Under the pieces are notes generated by a model. That model saw only the letters and a list, made by a program, of their open reading frames with translations. It did no database searches and was not told the DNA's origin. The translations under genes and the position numbers were made by a program. From the NCBI RefSeq assembly GCF_014805625.2, contig NW_023998471.1, positions 1,404,875-1,468,874 of the forward strand: a stretch of DNA of 64,000 nt, given 5' to 3'. Each line of letters begins with the position of its first letter. The first letter of the stretch is position 1. This document shows positions 49,641 to 62,979 of the stretch, in pieces. This DNA is from Glossina fuscipes. Taxonomy: Eukaryota > Arthropoda > Insecta > Diptera > Glossinidae.

Positions 49641-50157
49641 GAAATGACATCATTTTCCAAATTATATATACATACACTAAATTACCTAAAGAAATATAAT
49701 ATTTTTGAAAAAGCCTCATTTTAAGCTTACCTTTAGGATTAACAACAAAAAAAATATTACTCTACATATAGGAACTACATCCACTCCTCGTAAAAGTAAA
49801 GTGAAAATTAAAATTTATTTTTACGTAACTTATTGCAAACTTTGACGTCAAATGTAATCTATTTTTTTTAAATCAAATATCGTCGCCATCCCTTGCGAAT
49901 ATCTTTTCTGTTGGAGAGTCTTGATCAAAGCATAGTTTAGTTAAGAAATATTTCCGAAAATTTTCATTAACTTTCTACGGTTTGTCATTAAAAGGGTGAG
50001 GACGAAATATTTGTTTCTGTTTATCGTTTCATTTAAACACAACTGATAAACTTGAAAAATTGATGACGTTCCGCCAGTTCATACCGGTTGTAAAGTGTTC
50101 AACTTTTTCTGACCTTTCGTTCAAACTGTAGTGAAAAGAAAACAAAAATATTTTTTT

Positions 50158-50160
50158 ACA

Positions 50161-50190
<30 letters not shown>
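50158..50190. repeat. TA tract followed by T run
   Basis: About 12 TA units then eight or more T. Confidence 0.85.
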
Positions 50191-50192
<2 letters not shown>

Positions 50193-50764
50193 TTTTAAGA
50201 ATTTTTATGAATGTATGCTATGTTTGCTAACAAACACAACATGAGGTCATAAAAATGCTCAATAGCAAAATATGACCTGCAAACAATGCGATATATGTGC
50301 GATATACTTGGACTCAAAGCGGAATCGCATCAACCGAAATCGAAAACGATTTATTGTAGATTTCATTATTTTTCGGTCGACCAATTTGTGGCCATACAGG
50401 TTTATATAATACTTGTGAGTTTGTGTATGTTTGTTTGTGCTTATGTTTAAACAAGTATTATTGCATGGCCTCATCGTATACCTGGCATATATTGTTTTGC
50501 GGCTTGTGGTTTATAATGAGATCGGCAAAGTGTTAAGATCAAAAGCCTTGCGACCATTGACAAATGTCTTTAATGTTGTCTTTTTAGTGTTGTAACTGCA
50601 TGTTGCTGCAGTTTTATTGATGCCTGTGCTTCTTCTCATTCTTCTGTTTTTTTCCTTCTCCTTTTCTAACTTTAAGTATTTAAGAAAAAAAAAACTATTT
50701 TCTCCTGCCACTATTGCTATTTTGATAGTAATAACATTCCTATCTTTGTTTTAATGACAAACTG

Positions 50765-50788
50765 TTTTTTTTTTTTTTTTTTTTTTTT
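50765..50788. repeat. T homopolymer, about 24 bp
   Basis: Uninterrupted T run. Confidence 0.9.
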
Positions 50789-53028
50789 GGATATTTTCCA
50801 CATTACAATGGTTTACAGAGCATATATGCATGTTTAATAGCATATCATATCGTTGAGATTTCACAAATGCCATATAATAGGGTAAATTAACTTTGTCCTT
50901 ACGTTTGGCTAAGTTCGACCATATAAACATCTTAAGCTATATATAATGTTAAAAAGGGAAAATGAATTCGAAGGGTGTCTCTGGCCTACGAATAAAAAGT
51001 TGATGTCTCGAAAAATTGCATTTCCTGTTTAAAACTTGTAATAATGAGTCGTGACTTTTCGATTTGAAAAATCATTTATTTAAGGTAAAATGAACTGCGC
51101 TCCTGCGGAAGAAATGAAAACTTTCTTTCATTTTTGAAAGGTAAAGCGTCTTTAAAAAAAAGCAAAACTATTATATTTTGCTTGCCCTCATCATTTTCAT
51201 AAGACAAGTTCTTAGTGTTTTCACTTATTCTTATTACTTAATCTCTTCTAATTTCAATTTAACGGAAAGTCGCCGTTTTTGAGAGACTTCATGGTGGTAT
51301 TGTTCCGTTTATGCGTATCCCTTAGCAAAAATGTAAACATACAATAGTCAATAGTCAATGGCAAATGGCGACCTTTGCCCTCTTGCAAAAAAAATACGAA
51401 AAGAATTCTTCATTCCCTTACGATAACACCAAATCATGGCAAACGTTGAGTGAATTGGGTGAGCTGGGAAGCTTCGATAGATTTACCACATAGCCCTAGC
51501 CATGTCCCGCCTTACTACTTTCCTTTCTGCCTCTTCTTCCTCTTAACGTTCTTCCTTTAAGCTTTCTTTAAAAGAGTGCCATGAAAATGGCTTTGTACAA
51601 GTTTCCGTAAACAAATCCCCCAAATTCCGCTGTGATAACATAATGATTTTAGTAGAAAAATTACAGAACGTAGTCAACCAATATAATCAATATTTCTATT
51701 CGGTTTAATAAATTCTATTTAAAAAATAAAAAAAGTTCGTGGTGTAGGTATGGTGACATTTTGCTTTCACTGCAACTACTGCTCACGTAACTTGCGAACA
51801 TTAAGCTTGCAACCTTGCGAACATTAAGAAAGCAACCAAAGCTCTTCTTCTATTTTGTGCAACTACGTTCCGCGTTTAACAGAATAACATGGGCCTCTAT
51901 GAAACTGAAGCTTTTACTGCTCAAATTGTTGCTGTGCAGCCGAGTATAATGGTTCGTCGGAAAATGCAATGTTCACCCTAGAAGATAGACGCGTCTTATC
52001 CAAATTTTCCTATCTAAGCTGTAACAACTTTCGCCAAAGCGAAGTGAGTTATCTGGGCAAAAGTCAACGTTCTTTCTGTTCGCTTATCGCAAAACAATTC
52101 GCAGTAAATTTCTGGCTTGCTTTTAAGCAATCGTAAGCAATACTTGGTTGCACTAATTCTTTTGCCTAGATGTCAGCTTATTGTAGACGACACCTTCGTC
52201 ACACACACACGTGGTAGTAGAGAGCAAAGGCCACTGCAAACGGAATCAATTCTTCATTACTAATTGAACGAAGTTCAAACATTTCGTGCATAAACTTTAG
52301 AGATTCGATATTCCAGAGGATATTGCACCGTGCGCGCTTACAAAAAAGAATGACTCATACATGTTATAGAGCAGGTGGCGCCATATTCTCATTCAGGCTT
52401 GGATGCGTCCATTTGTTCGTCCGTTTATATCTCGATATGCTATATCATTATTCAGAGCTGATCCAGAGCAGACAGCAATTAACCGGAAGAATACAATTTA
52501 AAGTGAGCAGTATATAATCAAGCTTCATGAATTCTATAACTAAATCTTTAATAAGACGGTCTCTGGGAGTCATGGGAAATGTGAATTGAAATTCGACACA
52601 TATAGTAAACAAAATAGAATTTATCTATGAAAAGTGATTCCAACCTTTATATTGGATTTTTGTAAAGAGTGCTGTGAATTATTTCCCAATCTTCGTAATA
52701 GCTGTTCTTAAAAAAGACTCCACTGATAGTACTAACGATTGAAACTGAACAGGCTTGGTGCAGGTATGGTGATATCCTCAAAGGTTTTCCTATTTGGTGG
52801 ACCCAAATGAAATCGTTGAACTCAACCTTGACTCTTTTTTGTTTCTTTATTTCCAACAAATGAACATTAAAATGATGCAAAGATGTATTTTGTAACCTTA
52901 CATCAGAAATGTGACCGATTAAAAACTTCTTTCTATGAGTCATAAAAAAGTGACACAAGTACGAAGAATTTAAAGATACACAGTAATCTGTTATATTAGA
53001 CAGTTAACTATGTACATATCATCTACGT

Positions 53029-53072
53029 ACACATACATACATACATGCATGCATACATGCGCGTGTGTGTGT
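53029..53072. repeat. CATA/CATG and GT simple repeat
   Basis: Tandem ACAT/CATG units followed by a short GT run. Confidence 0.85.
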
Positions 53073-54059
53073 TTTTGTATACGCGTAAATATATGTACAT
53101 AATCTATAACCATTTATGTATCATGAAATACATACATACAAATACAATAATATATATATATATATACAAATATACGCGAAGGTACTGTCAGTAACTTCTT
53201 TGATAAAGTGGGACTTGCAGAACATAAAACTGTACACACGCAACAAACATACCATACTTAACCATAACAATCATGAATCGTTAGTTTTATGGGAAAGAGT
53301 GTCGGTCCGCGTCTGTCTGTCTGTCCGTCTGTTTGATGCTTGCTGCTATAGTTTGTGTGTATGTGAGCCAAACAGTATCGCCTCGTTCACGCGCGTTAAA
53401 CGCCAGTAAAACAATTTTTATTCTGTCAGCAAACGCGTGCCTGTATTTGTGTGGTCTAAGAGATCTCATGGATACCACGAATCGACATGAGCCTGTTTTT
53501 TTTCTTTCTTTTTTTTCTCGTTTTCGCTACTTTTCTCGATTTGCCTGGTTAAAACACTAAAACAGGATGACCCACTCATATACTCAAACACGTTGGATTA
53601 AGGACTGACAAACAGCGAAACCAGCAATAAGAGTAATTTTTTTTTTTTGTTTTTTTCTTTTCTTTCAATTTTGCAAAAGATATTTAGCTCTTTTTCGTGT
53701 TCCCTATGCCTTGTTTCGTGCATTTGACGGTTTTCTTTAATAACCATTGTTAAGAGGGTATACTAAGATTGTTATTTGATTTGATGCGCACATAAAAAAA
53801 CTCAAAAAGCACCTGTAGAACAAGTCTTGTAAATGGTATCAAACAATTCAACCAATAAATCAAACAAATTTTGGCGACTTCGAGTAGGGTTTCCGACGCT
53901 TTCGCCTTACGGCAAGGTAAATATTCATGAAAAGCGCTTCGCCATTGCCAAAACCACGCGAATGAAGCTTTAAACCACGTGAAATAAAAAACATTAGAGA
54001 TTTTCCTAACAAGTTCTCGTAGTTTGGCAAAGGCTAAACGATTTAAATTGTGATTTCTT

Positions 54060-55260
54060 GGGAAACAGATGGCCTTGCAAAATGTGAGACTCAGGAAGAG
54101 ATCTTACACAAATTGCTGGATATTGGGGAACTTGCAAGATACGAATCGTACGTTAGATCAGAAAATGGCAGACTTAAAACCTAAGTATTCCGATGCATAC
54201 ATTGTCGGAGAAACAAGAAGGCTGAGAGATTTCACGCTCAACTGTGAACCTGAGAGATGAACGATGAGCATTGAACAGTCCCTAAGAAAGGAAACAACCG
54301 ACGCAATTTGAATTGCGATTTTCTAGCAAACGTATGATCATGGGGATCTGAAATATGATTTGTCATGATGGTGAGAAATTTATGAGAAAAATCGGAAATT
54401 CGTGATACCTAAGAAAGGAGCCGTAGGAAATCTTAGAAACCTGAACAACACTTTGTTTACAAATGACAAATTAGAATCTACTTTACAGTTAAGAGCTTGA
54501 CTCAAGAGCCATGAGCCATGAGGAAAACTTGAGAACTTTCAAGTACGTGAACTGTTGAAAGATAGGAAATTTCAGAAACGTCATGCGTAAATTATCGGAG
54601 AAACGAGATCTTGAAATTTTTGAAACACGATATGTTCGAAAATGAAAAATGTAACGTTCTTAAAATACGAATTGTCGACATATCGAGAACACGCCAAAGG
54701 GGTGGAAGATGAAAGGAAAGCCTCAAGCATCTGAAGCCGGGATTTTTGGTGAAATAAAGGATATAACGGATTTCAAACACAAATTGGCGGAAAATGGAAA
54801 ATAGTTGCGAATTATCGGTTTGTTACAAACTATAGACATCCTCAATACCATGGGAAACTGGGAAGATTTCATGCATCTTTGATCAGGACCTGGGCGCTAT
54901 TGAGGTACGAATTGCCGAATAATTAAATGTATGATGGATTTTAAACACGACCTACCATAAAATAGCGAAATCGAAGCCTATGAATTGCAGGCATGTTAAG
55001 TGGTGGGAGACCTTAAGTGTTCAAGACATTTCTACCGCAAGTTTCTAGAATCGGAGAACTCGAGGGCTTTAGAAAGATCTCTTCAAATTGTCGCCTAATG
55101 AGAAATATAAAATTTATTTCAAAAATTATCGGAAAATTGGGCCCCGTGCTTTTTGAAAGAGAAATTCTCAAGAAATGAAAAACCGCTTTTGAAGATGAAT
55201 TGTCAAAAAATAAAAGACGTGATAAATACAAAGCACGCATTATTTGAACCTTTAACTTAT
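54060..55260 (+). repeat. Degenerate purine-rich repeat field
   Basis: A motif of the form AAATTGTCGGAAAA recurs about a dozen times in one orientation, for example near 54114, 54202, 54590, 54670, 54782, 54909, 55084, 55122 and 55195. It is accompanied by repeated GAAA, GAGAA and ACGAATT words. Several spacings are near 38, 76 or 114 bp, suggesting an old tandem array with a unit near 38 bp that has decayed. There is no open frame across it. The period is an estimate by eye. Confidence 0.5.
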
Positions 55261-56891
55261 CTAGCACTTCTATGGAATGGGCAACCTTTCAAGGAACATT
55301 GAAGAAAAATAAATGCATTTTCAACTCAAAACATGTTAATAATTTCATGCCCCACTCTTAGTACGTAGTAAGAAACTTCGAAACTGTCGTCCTGAAGAAC
55401 GTCGAGAAGAACTTTTCGATTTCAATGCATCACATCTTACAGATCCATGTACTTTTAAGTGGACGCAATTTATTCATTGAAAAGGAATAAAAAATCGTTA
55501 ATTCAATCAATGTCAACTAAAGGACATCATCGTCCTATGTTTAGTACGTTAGTTGTAGCAGTAGTTAGTAGTTTTATTGACAAGATATTGGAGGAGATTG
55601 TAATGCGATAAATTATATATTGTTACTTATGCTTTTCTTCCCGGATTTGGAAATGCTTGAATATGTGTGAGTTGAGTTGCAAGAGGAAAATGTGATAAAA
55701 GGAGACTTGTTTTCTATTGAAAAGTTGCGCTCTTCGTAGCTACCTGTCAATGAAAGTATTACCCGTCCCTAGTCGCTCATTCCTTTCTGGCAGCAATAGC
55801 CTGCTCAAACAACGAGCGATTTTTTTGCATCCCGCACAGTGTCTATGTCGGGTGAGTACGGCGCAGAGGGTAGCTTTTCAAGCTTAGTACTAGTCATGTT
55901 TCTTTGGCTACTTTTGCTATAGAGAGTAGAATCTGGCCATCCTCAAAATTTACGATATCATAATTTGTGGCACATTGAACCAGTTTTTTCTTCTGATTGC
56001 GTCAATTGTTTAAACGTAAAAAAAATTTTGGCTTAAAGTAATCATACTGCACTACACCCAGCTGCCAGCACCAGCAAAGGAGCCATTATGGATATTCTGC
56101 AAGGCATTAAGCCAAGCTTAAGTTTTAGAAATCTTGACCGCTTCCACTGTTTATCAACTGTAACGATTCAGTAGCTCTATCGCTCGAATTAAGTAAAGAT
56201 TCTCGGAAATACCTTTGTTTTTATACGAAACCTAACATGTTCAACGGACAATGTGACAGGCATCCAATTTCAAACTTGGTTATAATACTGCGTTGTTGAA
56301 CTGCGTGCAAGTACTTCTGGCGAGGCCATCAGTTCCGAAAATCGAAATTCATTAAATGTAAGTAGAAAAATTTTTTTATTTCTGTTTTGTTTAATTTATA
56401 ATCTTTCACTTAAGGTGACCAAAAAAAAGGTTCGCCATCGCTTCGTAAAATAGACAATTTATTCAATTTATTCAATTTCAAGTGAAAGCAAATTAAAAAC
56501 TTTGCTTTTTTTTTGTTTTAATTTTAAATTCCCCTATCTTAATAAAATTTAAAAATCTTAGAGCCACAAAACTATTCGTCTTGAACTTTAAATTTCCAGC
56601 ATTTCTTGTTGTAGTTAAAGCAACGTTGTTGAACTTCCATTTCTGCCAACATGCGTTCGCATAATAACCCGTGAGAAGCTATCTGTATGCGACTTCAATT
56701 TTATATATGTTATATCGTTATAAGTCAAGTAGGGATTATACATTAATTTGCAAGAGAGAAAACAGAAGCGCGTCTTCAAGTCTTCTTCGCTATATATTCA
56801 CTTAAAGTCTTAAAATCGTACCGAAAAGTTAAACTATTACTAATAAAATCCTGACACATTATGGTCTCATTTGCAAAAATTACAATCAGAA

Positions 56892-56930
56892 AGAAAGAGA
56901 GAGAGAGAGACAGAGATAGATATGCCCAAC
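56892..56930. repeat. GA-rich tract
   Basis: AGAAAGAAAGAGAGAGAGAG-type sequence upstream of hh, containing GAGAG cores. Confidence 0.75.
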
Positions 56931-58596
56931 TTTGCGTGCACCTCCTCAGCATTATTCAAGATAATGCTAACAAAATAATTCTCGTATACTTTTCTTTTCC
57001 TTTTCGCTTCCCTGTTAGACCCCACTTCTAAGCTCAACAAATGCAATCCTTTTCTTTTTTTTCTTTAAGAAGCTAAACGCAGAAAATGTGAACCACGAAC
57101 AGAATGAATAATGAACACAAGCTTGAAATATTTTGCTTACCACTCTACACTTGGGTTGAGTTACTTCAAAGCTTATAAAATGATGTTTAAATTGTGCTTG
57201 TAATCCATTACAAGTTTTCCAGCTTCTAGTTAATGGTCAGCCAAGATTCGTCTTAATAGCTTTCTCACTTGTTATTCCGTAAAAATGTGTATCTGCGCGC
57301 ACATCCATGTCAGCATAAGTGGTAAACCAACCATGTAAGCTTTCAAGCAAAGCAAGCAATATGGCCTTAAAAAATTAAAAAAAACAAAAAGACAAGAAAA
57401 ACTATGGGAAGGTATACACTTGTACCACTAAAGATTACGCTTTCAAATTGACTTTACAAGCAACGTTCGTGTTTTTGCCATGTGATGTGATGCGATGTTT
57501 CATGATAACGAACACAGCAAGAAAACAATCAATATTCGCATTAAAACGAATCTCGGATCCTTCTCATATAAATTAACAAACAAAGCTAAGTCAGTGAAAT
57601 AATATTGAAGAAATATGTTTATTGCAATAATAGATCATCTTTTATCCAAATTGTTATCGGGCACGAAAATGGGCAAGAAGTTAAATACCTTCTCCATTGG
57701 CCCAGTGCGATTTCAAATCTCCCAACAGTAACGATATTTGAATATCTTCTTTCTAGTGCATCTTAAGCATTTGCTCTATGGACATCTCTCGATCACAAAA
57801 CGAGGCAGGTTTCAAGAGGGCGGGAATGTAGTAGTAAGTATGCGGAGGCTCTTTGACTAATACGCAAAATAGATGATATAACGAATATACATTAACCTGT
57901 GGTGCTGGTGGACTGGAAGAGCAAAATACATATAAATATATATAAATGCACGCCAATATGAAAACAAGTTTTTCCTTTGTAGCAATTGGACATTCACACG
58001 CATCGCATAAAATGTCCACAATCATTTGTAATACGATGCGGATTCTCTAACTCGTTGTTTATTCGTTTTTTTTTTTTTGCATATTTTGTTAGTATGCTTG
58101 CTCAGTGCTCTCGGTCATCTAATTTGGTGGCAGCTAACAGCATCTCATTAGATATCTTTAATTTGACAATTTTGCCAATTTATATGGAAATTAATAATCT
58201 GATGAACATGAAAGAGTGTTACATTTAAGTTGTTTTCTTTTTCTTTCTTTTTCTTTTTGTATTCGTTTTTGTTTTTTGCCTGCGTGCTTAATAATGATTT
58301 TTTATTATAATAATAATAATTCCTTAACTAACCTCCCCTGTGGAAGCCCTACCATCCTGCAAGAAAATAAACTTCTATACCCACGTTCGTCTTACTTCTT
58401 TCCATAGACTAGAACTATTTATCCATTTAGTATTTCTAAACAATTGGAAACAACAGATTTTCAATTTAATTTAACACATACAACTAACTGATAAGTACGC
58501 ATATATCATATGTTAGTTATCTGTTTTACCGATTTTATTAAACAAAGAAGAGATGTTCTTTCCTTCTTTTTGTTCTGTTTTTCCACTAAATGAAAC

Positions 58597-58862
58597 GAGA
58601 ATATATACGCTTAATCTCGCATCGATGGCTTTTTTACAAAGACCTGTTGAATGATTGAGAACGAATATGCGTTTATTCTCTAAAGTCCCACAATACATGC
58701 AAATATCTTGATAATTGTATACGCTTATTCTCTAAAGTCCCACAAACATGTAAAGAAATTTATTCAAACATTCTCAATTGTATGGAATTTGTATTTTCTC
58801 AGATGGTTGGAATTTGTATACGGAAATTATTGAGAATATATACGCTTAATCTCGCATCGATG
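58597..58862. repeat. 31-bp direct repeat pair
   Basis: The same 31 bases beginning GAGAATATATACGC occur at 58597-58627 and 58832-58862. Between them a TTATTCTCTAAAGTCCCACA segment also occurs twice (about 58673 and 58726). This indicates nested local duplication. Confidence 0.8.
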
Positions 58863-58951
58863 AGCATAGGGGACATTATGGCCTTCATACCAAACCTTAT
58901 TTTTAGCAAACAGTTCTTTAAATATCCGAATTTGTGGGGTCTTGATAGCAC

Positions 58952-59201
58952 ATATTCATACAAATGCTTGAAATATAATATATCATCTTTTTTATATAAA
59001 TGTATAAAAAATATGCATTCATCTCCCCTTGTACGTCTCCTCAATAGTTTTATACAATTTTTATAGGCGTGGCATTCGATTTTACCCTATTTCCAAAAAT
59101 AAAATGATAATTCTTTCCTTATATTCATACAAGTGCTTGAAATATAATATATAATCTTTTTTAACTAAAAGTTTAAAAAATATGCATTCATCTCCCCTTG
59201 T
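58952..59201. repeat. 81-bp tandem duplication, 169-bp offset
   Basis: 58952-59032 and 59121-59201 are near-identical, both starting ATATTCATACAA and ending CATCTCCCCTTGT, with a few substitutions. Confidence 0.8.
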
Positions 59202-59911
59202 GAGTGTAGGGACAGTTGGTTAGCACTAAATATGATCTCAATCTGTTTGTTACAAGTTAGCGTTAACCGAAAAATGAAGTTTTCTTGGCTTGATCATATC
59301 GTGGATGATTATTGGATAAATACGGTTTAATACTTTTGAAAGTGTATAAGGAAAGACCCAATTATGCACATGAGAATTCTAAAATTTAATTAGCTTTTAT
59401 GTATATGCTGCAAAGTTTAGATACGCGATGCCCAGTGACTAACGAAATGAACCATGCATAACTCGGCCATAAGTTAACCGTTCAGCGCCAGATCGAAAGC
59501 CGGCGTTTCCGAGCGCGAGTGAGAAAGAAACTTCACCTTTCTGTGGGCAACGGCAATTCCACTTATTTGCCACAAGGCATCAGGCCGTCTGGTGAACGTG
59601 AAGAATTCGATTGAATTTCAACCTTTGAACCATGGGAGCGCCATGGCAAGGAACGTTGTTGGGCTGTTGTCTTACTTGTTCCATTCCATGTCCCATTCTA
59701 ATGGGGTCTCCAATATTACGTGATTGTTCGGTTGCTATCGGTAGCGCTGCTGATTGGTAATTCAGCCCAGTTTCAGCATAACATACTATTCCTTTTTAAC
59801 CTCACCAAGAGCAGAGCAGAGTGTATAAGATTTGCTCTCCTCAAATTTTAATTAAGCTATGCCAGGTACTGTCAAGAAAAAAATTACATTTGGCAATATT
59901 TTGTTTCAAAT

Positions 59912-60588
59912 ACATTCTTACAAGTGGTCGCTCATTGTTTTACTCTCTAAAGTAACAAATTTCGAAGTTCAAATATTTCAACCTATCGAAGCTACCGGAG
60001 GTGAACCAGGTCGTTGGGCAACGTAGCGAAGGCTTTTCTCTTCACGGGAGCGGTAAATTACTTGACAAACCCTCGAAAAATATTCGTTAACATGTGTTTT
60101 AGTTTAGTTTTGGCTCATTTTTGGGAGCCAATGTTTTGGAATACGAAAATACCCGAAATATGATGATGTTGGAGAAAGCCCGTCAAACGAAATTTCCTGG
60201 TTTCCGCGTAAGACAAACAATGGAACTTTACAAAAGCTAAAAAAAAACGTGAAACGCCATTGGGATAAGTTAATTCTATCTTGTAAGCGATTTACTGCCA
60301 AAACAAACTAATATTTTCTTTATTATAGACGTGTATATTAAAATTGAAACTAATGAGAAATATTTTAAAATTAAAACATTAAATTAATTTATTCGCTTTC
60401 TATGTACTGCTGCGTCATAATTATAGCTTGTAATCTTCCATTTCATCATCATTAAAAATTTCGTATTTATTTTTATGCACATGTATTTTTATGTGATGCT
60501 GAGAAAGGAGAATAAATATTTCCAATATTTACATTCTAACAAGTGGTCGCTCATTTTCTTACTCTCTAAAGTTGCGAAATTCGAAATT
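59912..60588. repeat. About 59-bp direct repeat pair
   Basis: 59912-59970 and 60531-60588 share ACATTCT, CAAGTGGTCGCTCATT, TTACTCTCTAAAGT and a TTCGAA end. They could be a short dispersed element or a duplicated regulatory segment. Confidence 0.7.
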
Positions 60589-62065
60589 CTACAGCTGTTC
60601 TCTTGCACAGCTGTTTTACTGTGTAATTGTTCGCGGGTTTAAAATATTCAAAACTTAAGCGCGATACAGGGTTCACCTTAGATCGCGCCCGCCACCTCCT
60701 TATCTCTTTCTCGTTTCTCACTTCTTTCTGAATGGAGAACAAGGGTGAGAAGGCATTGTTAACCGTGAAATGAAAATGAGCTTGACAGAGAAACGCATGC
60801 CATGATTACACCAAAATAGACATACATATATATACGTACATACTAGCCCAAAGGAATTTCAGAGCGAGACCCCCAGCAATACTATTCCAAATCCGGTGAT
60901 TAGGAATTATACATGCATGACATACATACATTATACATACGTATGAATTTTGATGGCTACGTGAACGTAGGTTATGAATTCATGATGGATGGGCTGGGAG
61001 GAGGGGAGGTACACATAATTTATGAATTATCGAATGCGCACACTTCTACATACAACTTAAAATTCATCCTGTATACCAGATATTGAATTTGTTATTGCTG
61101 TTTTGCAACATAGTAAGTTCAGATTGAAAATTAGCACGTCTACTTCCAAGGTAGAAGCCACTGAAAGTGTTTGGGCTTTAAACGAGTACGGCTGATTATT
61201 ATTCGTATTAGTATTAGTTTGCCATGAATTTTGACACGAAGAGAGCTTATTGTTCTTGGCATAGATACTATTCTGGTAATTCATGGCGTAAGACCAGCAT
61301 ATAATCGTCGGAAAAGCTTTTCCAAGCCACAACCACTCTTTTTGCACTTTTGCGAGACACTTTTGTCTCCTATTGTTTTCGCTTTCTCATGCGCAGAAAA
61401 AAAGTCTTATATATATATATATAAAACTACTTCTTTTTTCAACTCCATAAATTTTGATCATTGTTAATGGTGGTTCTGTTTCCTTTATATCTGCTACATA
61501 TATTTATTTATACTCATTTATTTGTCTCCCAAGACAAAAGGAACTAATGTATTTTGAAATTAAATAAGTAAAGTTATTAATACATTTGTAAATATTATTA
61601 CATAAAAAGTGTATGTTATCTCAAAAATCTTTGAATCTCTGTTAACAGCATAATAAATGCGAATTTTTATGCTAATAGTCGTAGATAAAACAGTTAATAA
61701 TTAAATGAATTTTTCTTTTTAATTAATGGAAAATATTTTTTGTCAGTAATTTGCAGATTTTACATGAAAAATTAAAATTATGAAAATGAATTCAAAATAA
61801 TAATAATAATAAAAATAATAGTAATAAAAAATATGTTATTAAAAACATGAAACTTATATATAAATACTAAATTAATTTTAATTAATTATTTTATATTACT
61901 TTCATAAATTTTTTTCATTCTAAAAATTTACGTAAATATATGCACATTGTGTCTTAAGTTATGGTGGTTTCTTTTCTCAATTCGCTTTGTACACAATTAG
62001 TGTAATAGTTACAATTTTAACAATTTGTTAATACTAATATACGTTCGCCGTCGATTTAGAATGTT

Positions 62066-62263
62066 TCAAGTGTGTGTAGTTACAACGGGCACCTGACAAT
62101 ATGGGCATTCCGTAATTGTTGTTGCACACGTATCGCATAATATGAAATGATTGCATGGCTCTAAAGTTACCGTACGATTATTCTCTTCACATTTCATACA
62201 TTTTTTTGCATTTTCCAAATATAAAACTTTCTCCACATCTTCTAAATCCAAACGCAGTTTTGC
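62066..62263 (-). CDS. unk: Unkempt, last coding exon (coiled coil end and C-terminal RING-type finger)
   Basis: Encodes the final 65 residues and the stop at 62066-62068. After a short helical stretch (AKLRLDLEDVEKVLYLENAK) there is a C3HC4-like finger with CMKC, a Cys-Asn-His (EPCNHF), CDTC and CPYC, ending within ten residues of the C-terminus. A C-terminal RING-type finger after a coiled coil fits Unkempt, an RNA-binding regulator of translation and neural timing. Its N-terminal CCCH fingers would lie outside the window. In Drosophila, unk was described from the hedgehog region, which supports the call. Other RING proteins are possible. The exon begins after CATAG, in phase 0. Confidence 0.75.
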   Translation of the reverse strand, partial: AKLRLDLEDVEKVLYLENAKKCMKCEENNRTVTLEPCNHFILCDTCATTITECPYCQVPVVTTHT

Positions 62264-62340
62264 CTATGATATTTATTTTGTTAAATAAGACAATTCATTT
62301 GTGCTTGAAATATGTCACATAAGATATAGAAGCGACTTAC

Positions 62341-62460
62341 CTGTAATTGCTTTAATTTTTGAATTGATAAATTACGTAATTCTGATGATAAATTCAATTG
62401 AATTTGTGCGGACTCGTAACGTTCCTTCCAATCTAATACTTCTTGTTTAGCTAAATTTAA
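62341..62460 (-). CDS. unk: Unkempt, coiled-coil exon
   Basis: Forty codons with no stop, flanked by a TTTAG acceptor and a CAG/GTAAGT donor, phase 0 at both ends. The translation (LNLAKQEVLDWKERYESAQ and on to KLKQLQ) is a charged, leucine-heptad coiled coil joining exactly to exons on both sides. Too short to be found as a long open frame alone. Confidence 0.75.
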
Positions 62461-62979
62461 CTAAAGATATTAAAGTTGAAGTGAATTTTTTTTTCTTAAA
62501 TTAAAAAAAAAAGTGCGATCAAGAGTCAGGCAAATCCATTACCCAAATATATTTGAAGCATTAAAACAAAACACCAAGACGAAACCTTTCCATTCTTTCA
62601 AATTGTTATTCTATATAATTTCGGAGCTAAGCCGTGCGTTATTAATGGAGTAAAGATTTAAAATCTGACAAGAGCCATTGGCTCATCTTCTTTGCGCAGA
62701 CAATAGAACGTAGAGGAAAAGCAAATTATAGCGTAGCAAGTGGAAATATATATGAAATTATATAACATTTGAGGACCCGGAAAACGATGTGATAGTCAAC
62801 GTTTGGAGGACAACGTAAATATTTACTTGTACATATTTATTCCTATCCGTCTCTGTTCAAATCAAACGAACTCGTAACGATGGAAAGCTCACGTTCCGGT
62901 TTCTCCAGCTTCTGAATACGTGAGAGTAAATCTAATGCCTGCTTTTAGATTGATACGACATTTTTGATTCATTACATAC

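Larger units (their letters stand above)
46931..62065. other. Intergenic region upstream of hh and downstream of unk
   Basis: About 15 kb with no protein-coding exon that I can support. It should contain the hh promoter and 5' UTR at the left, possible enhancers, and the unk 3' UTR at the right. Simple repeats, GA tracts, a degenerate repeat field (54.06-55.26 kb) and short duplications (58.6-59.2 and 59.9/60.5 kb) are described separately. Segments around 59450-59780 are less AT-rich than their surroundings. Confidence 0.6.

Noticed and set aside
52647..52958. 103-residue minus-strand open frame
   Set aside because: No motif, no splice context, and length near that expected by chance in a 15-kb intergenic region.
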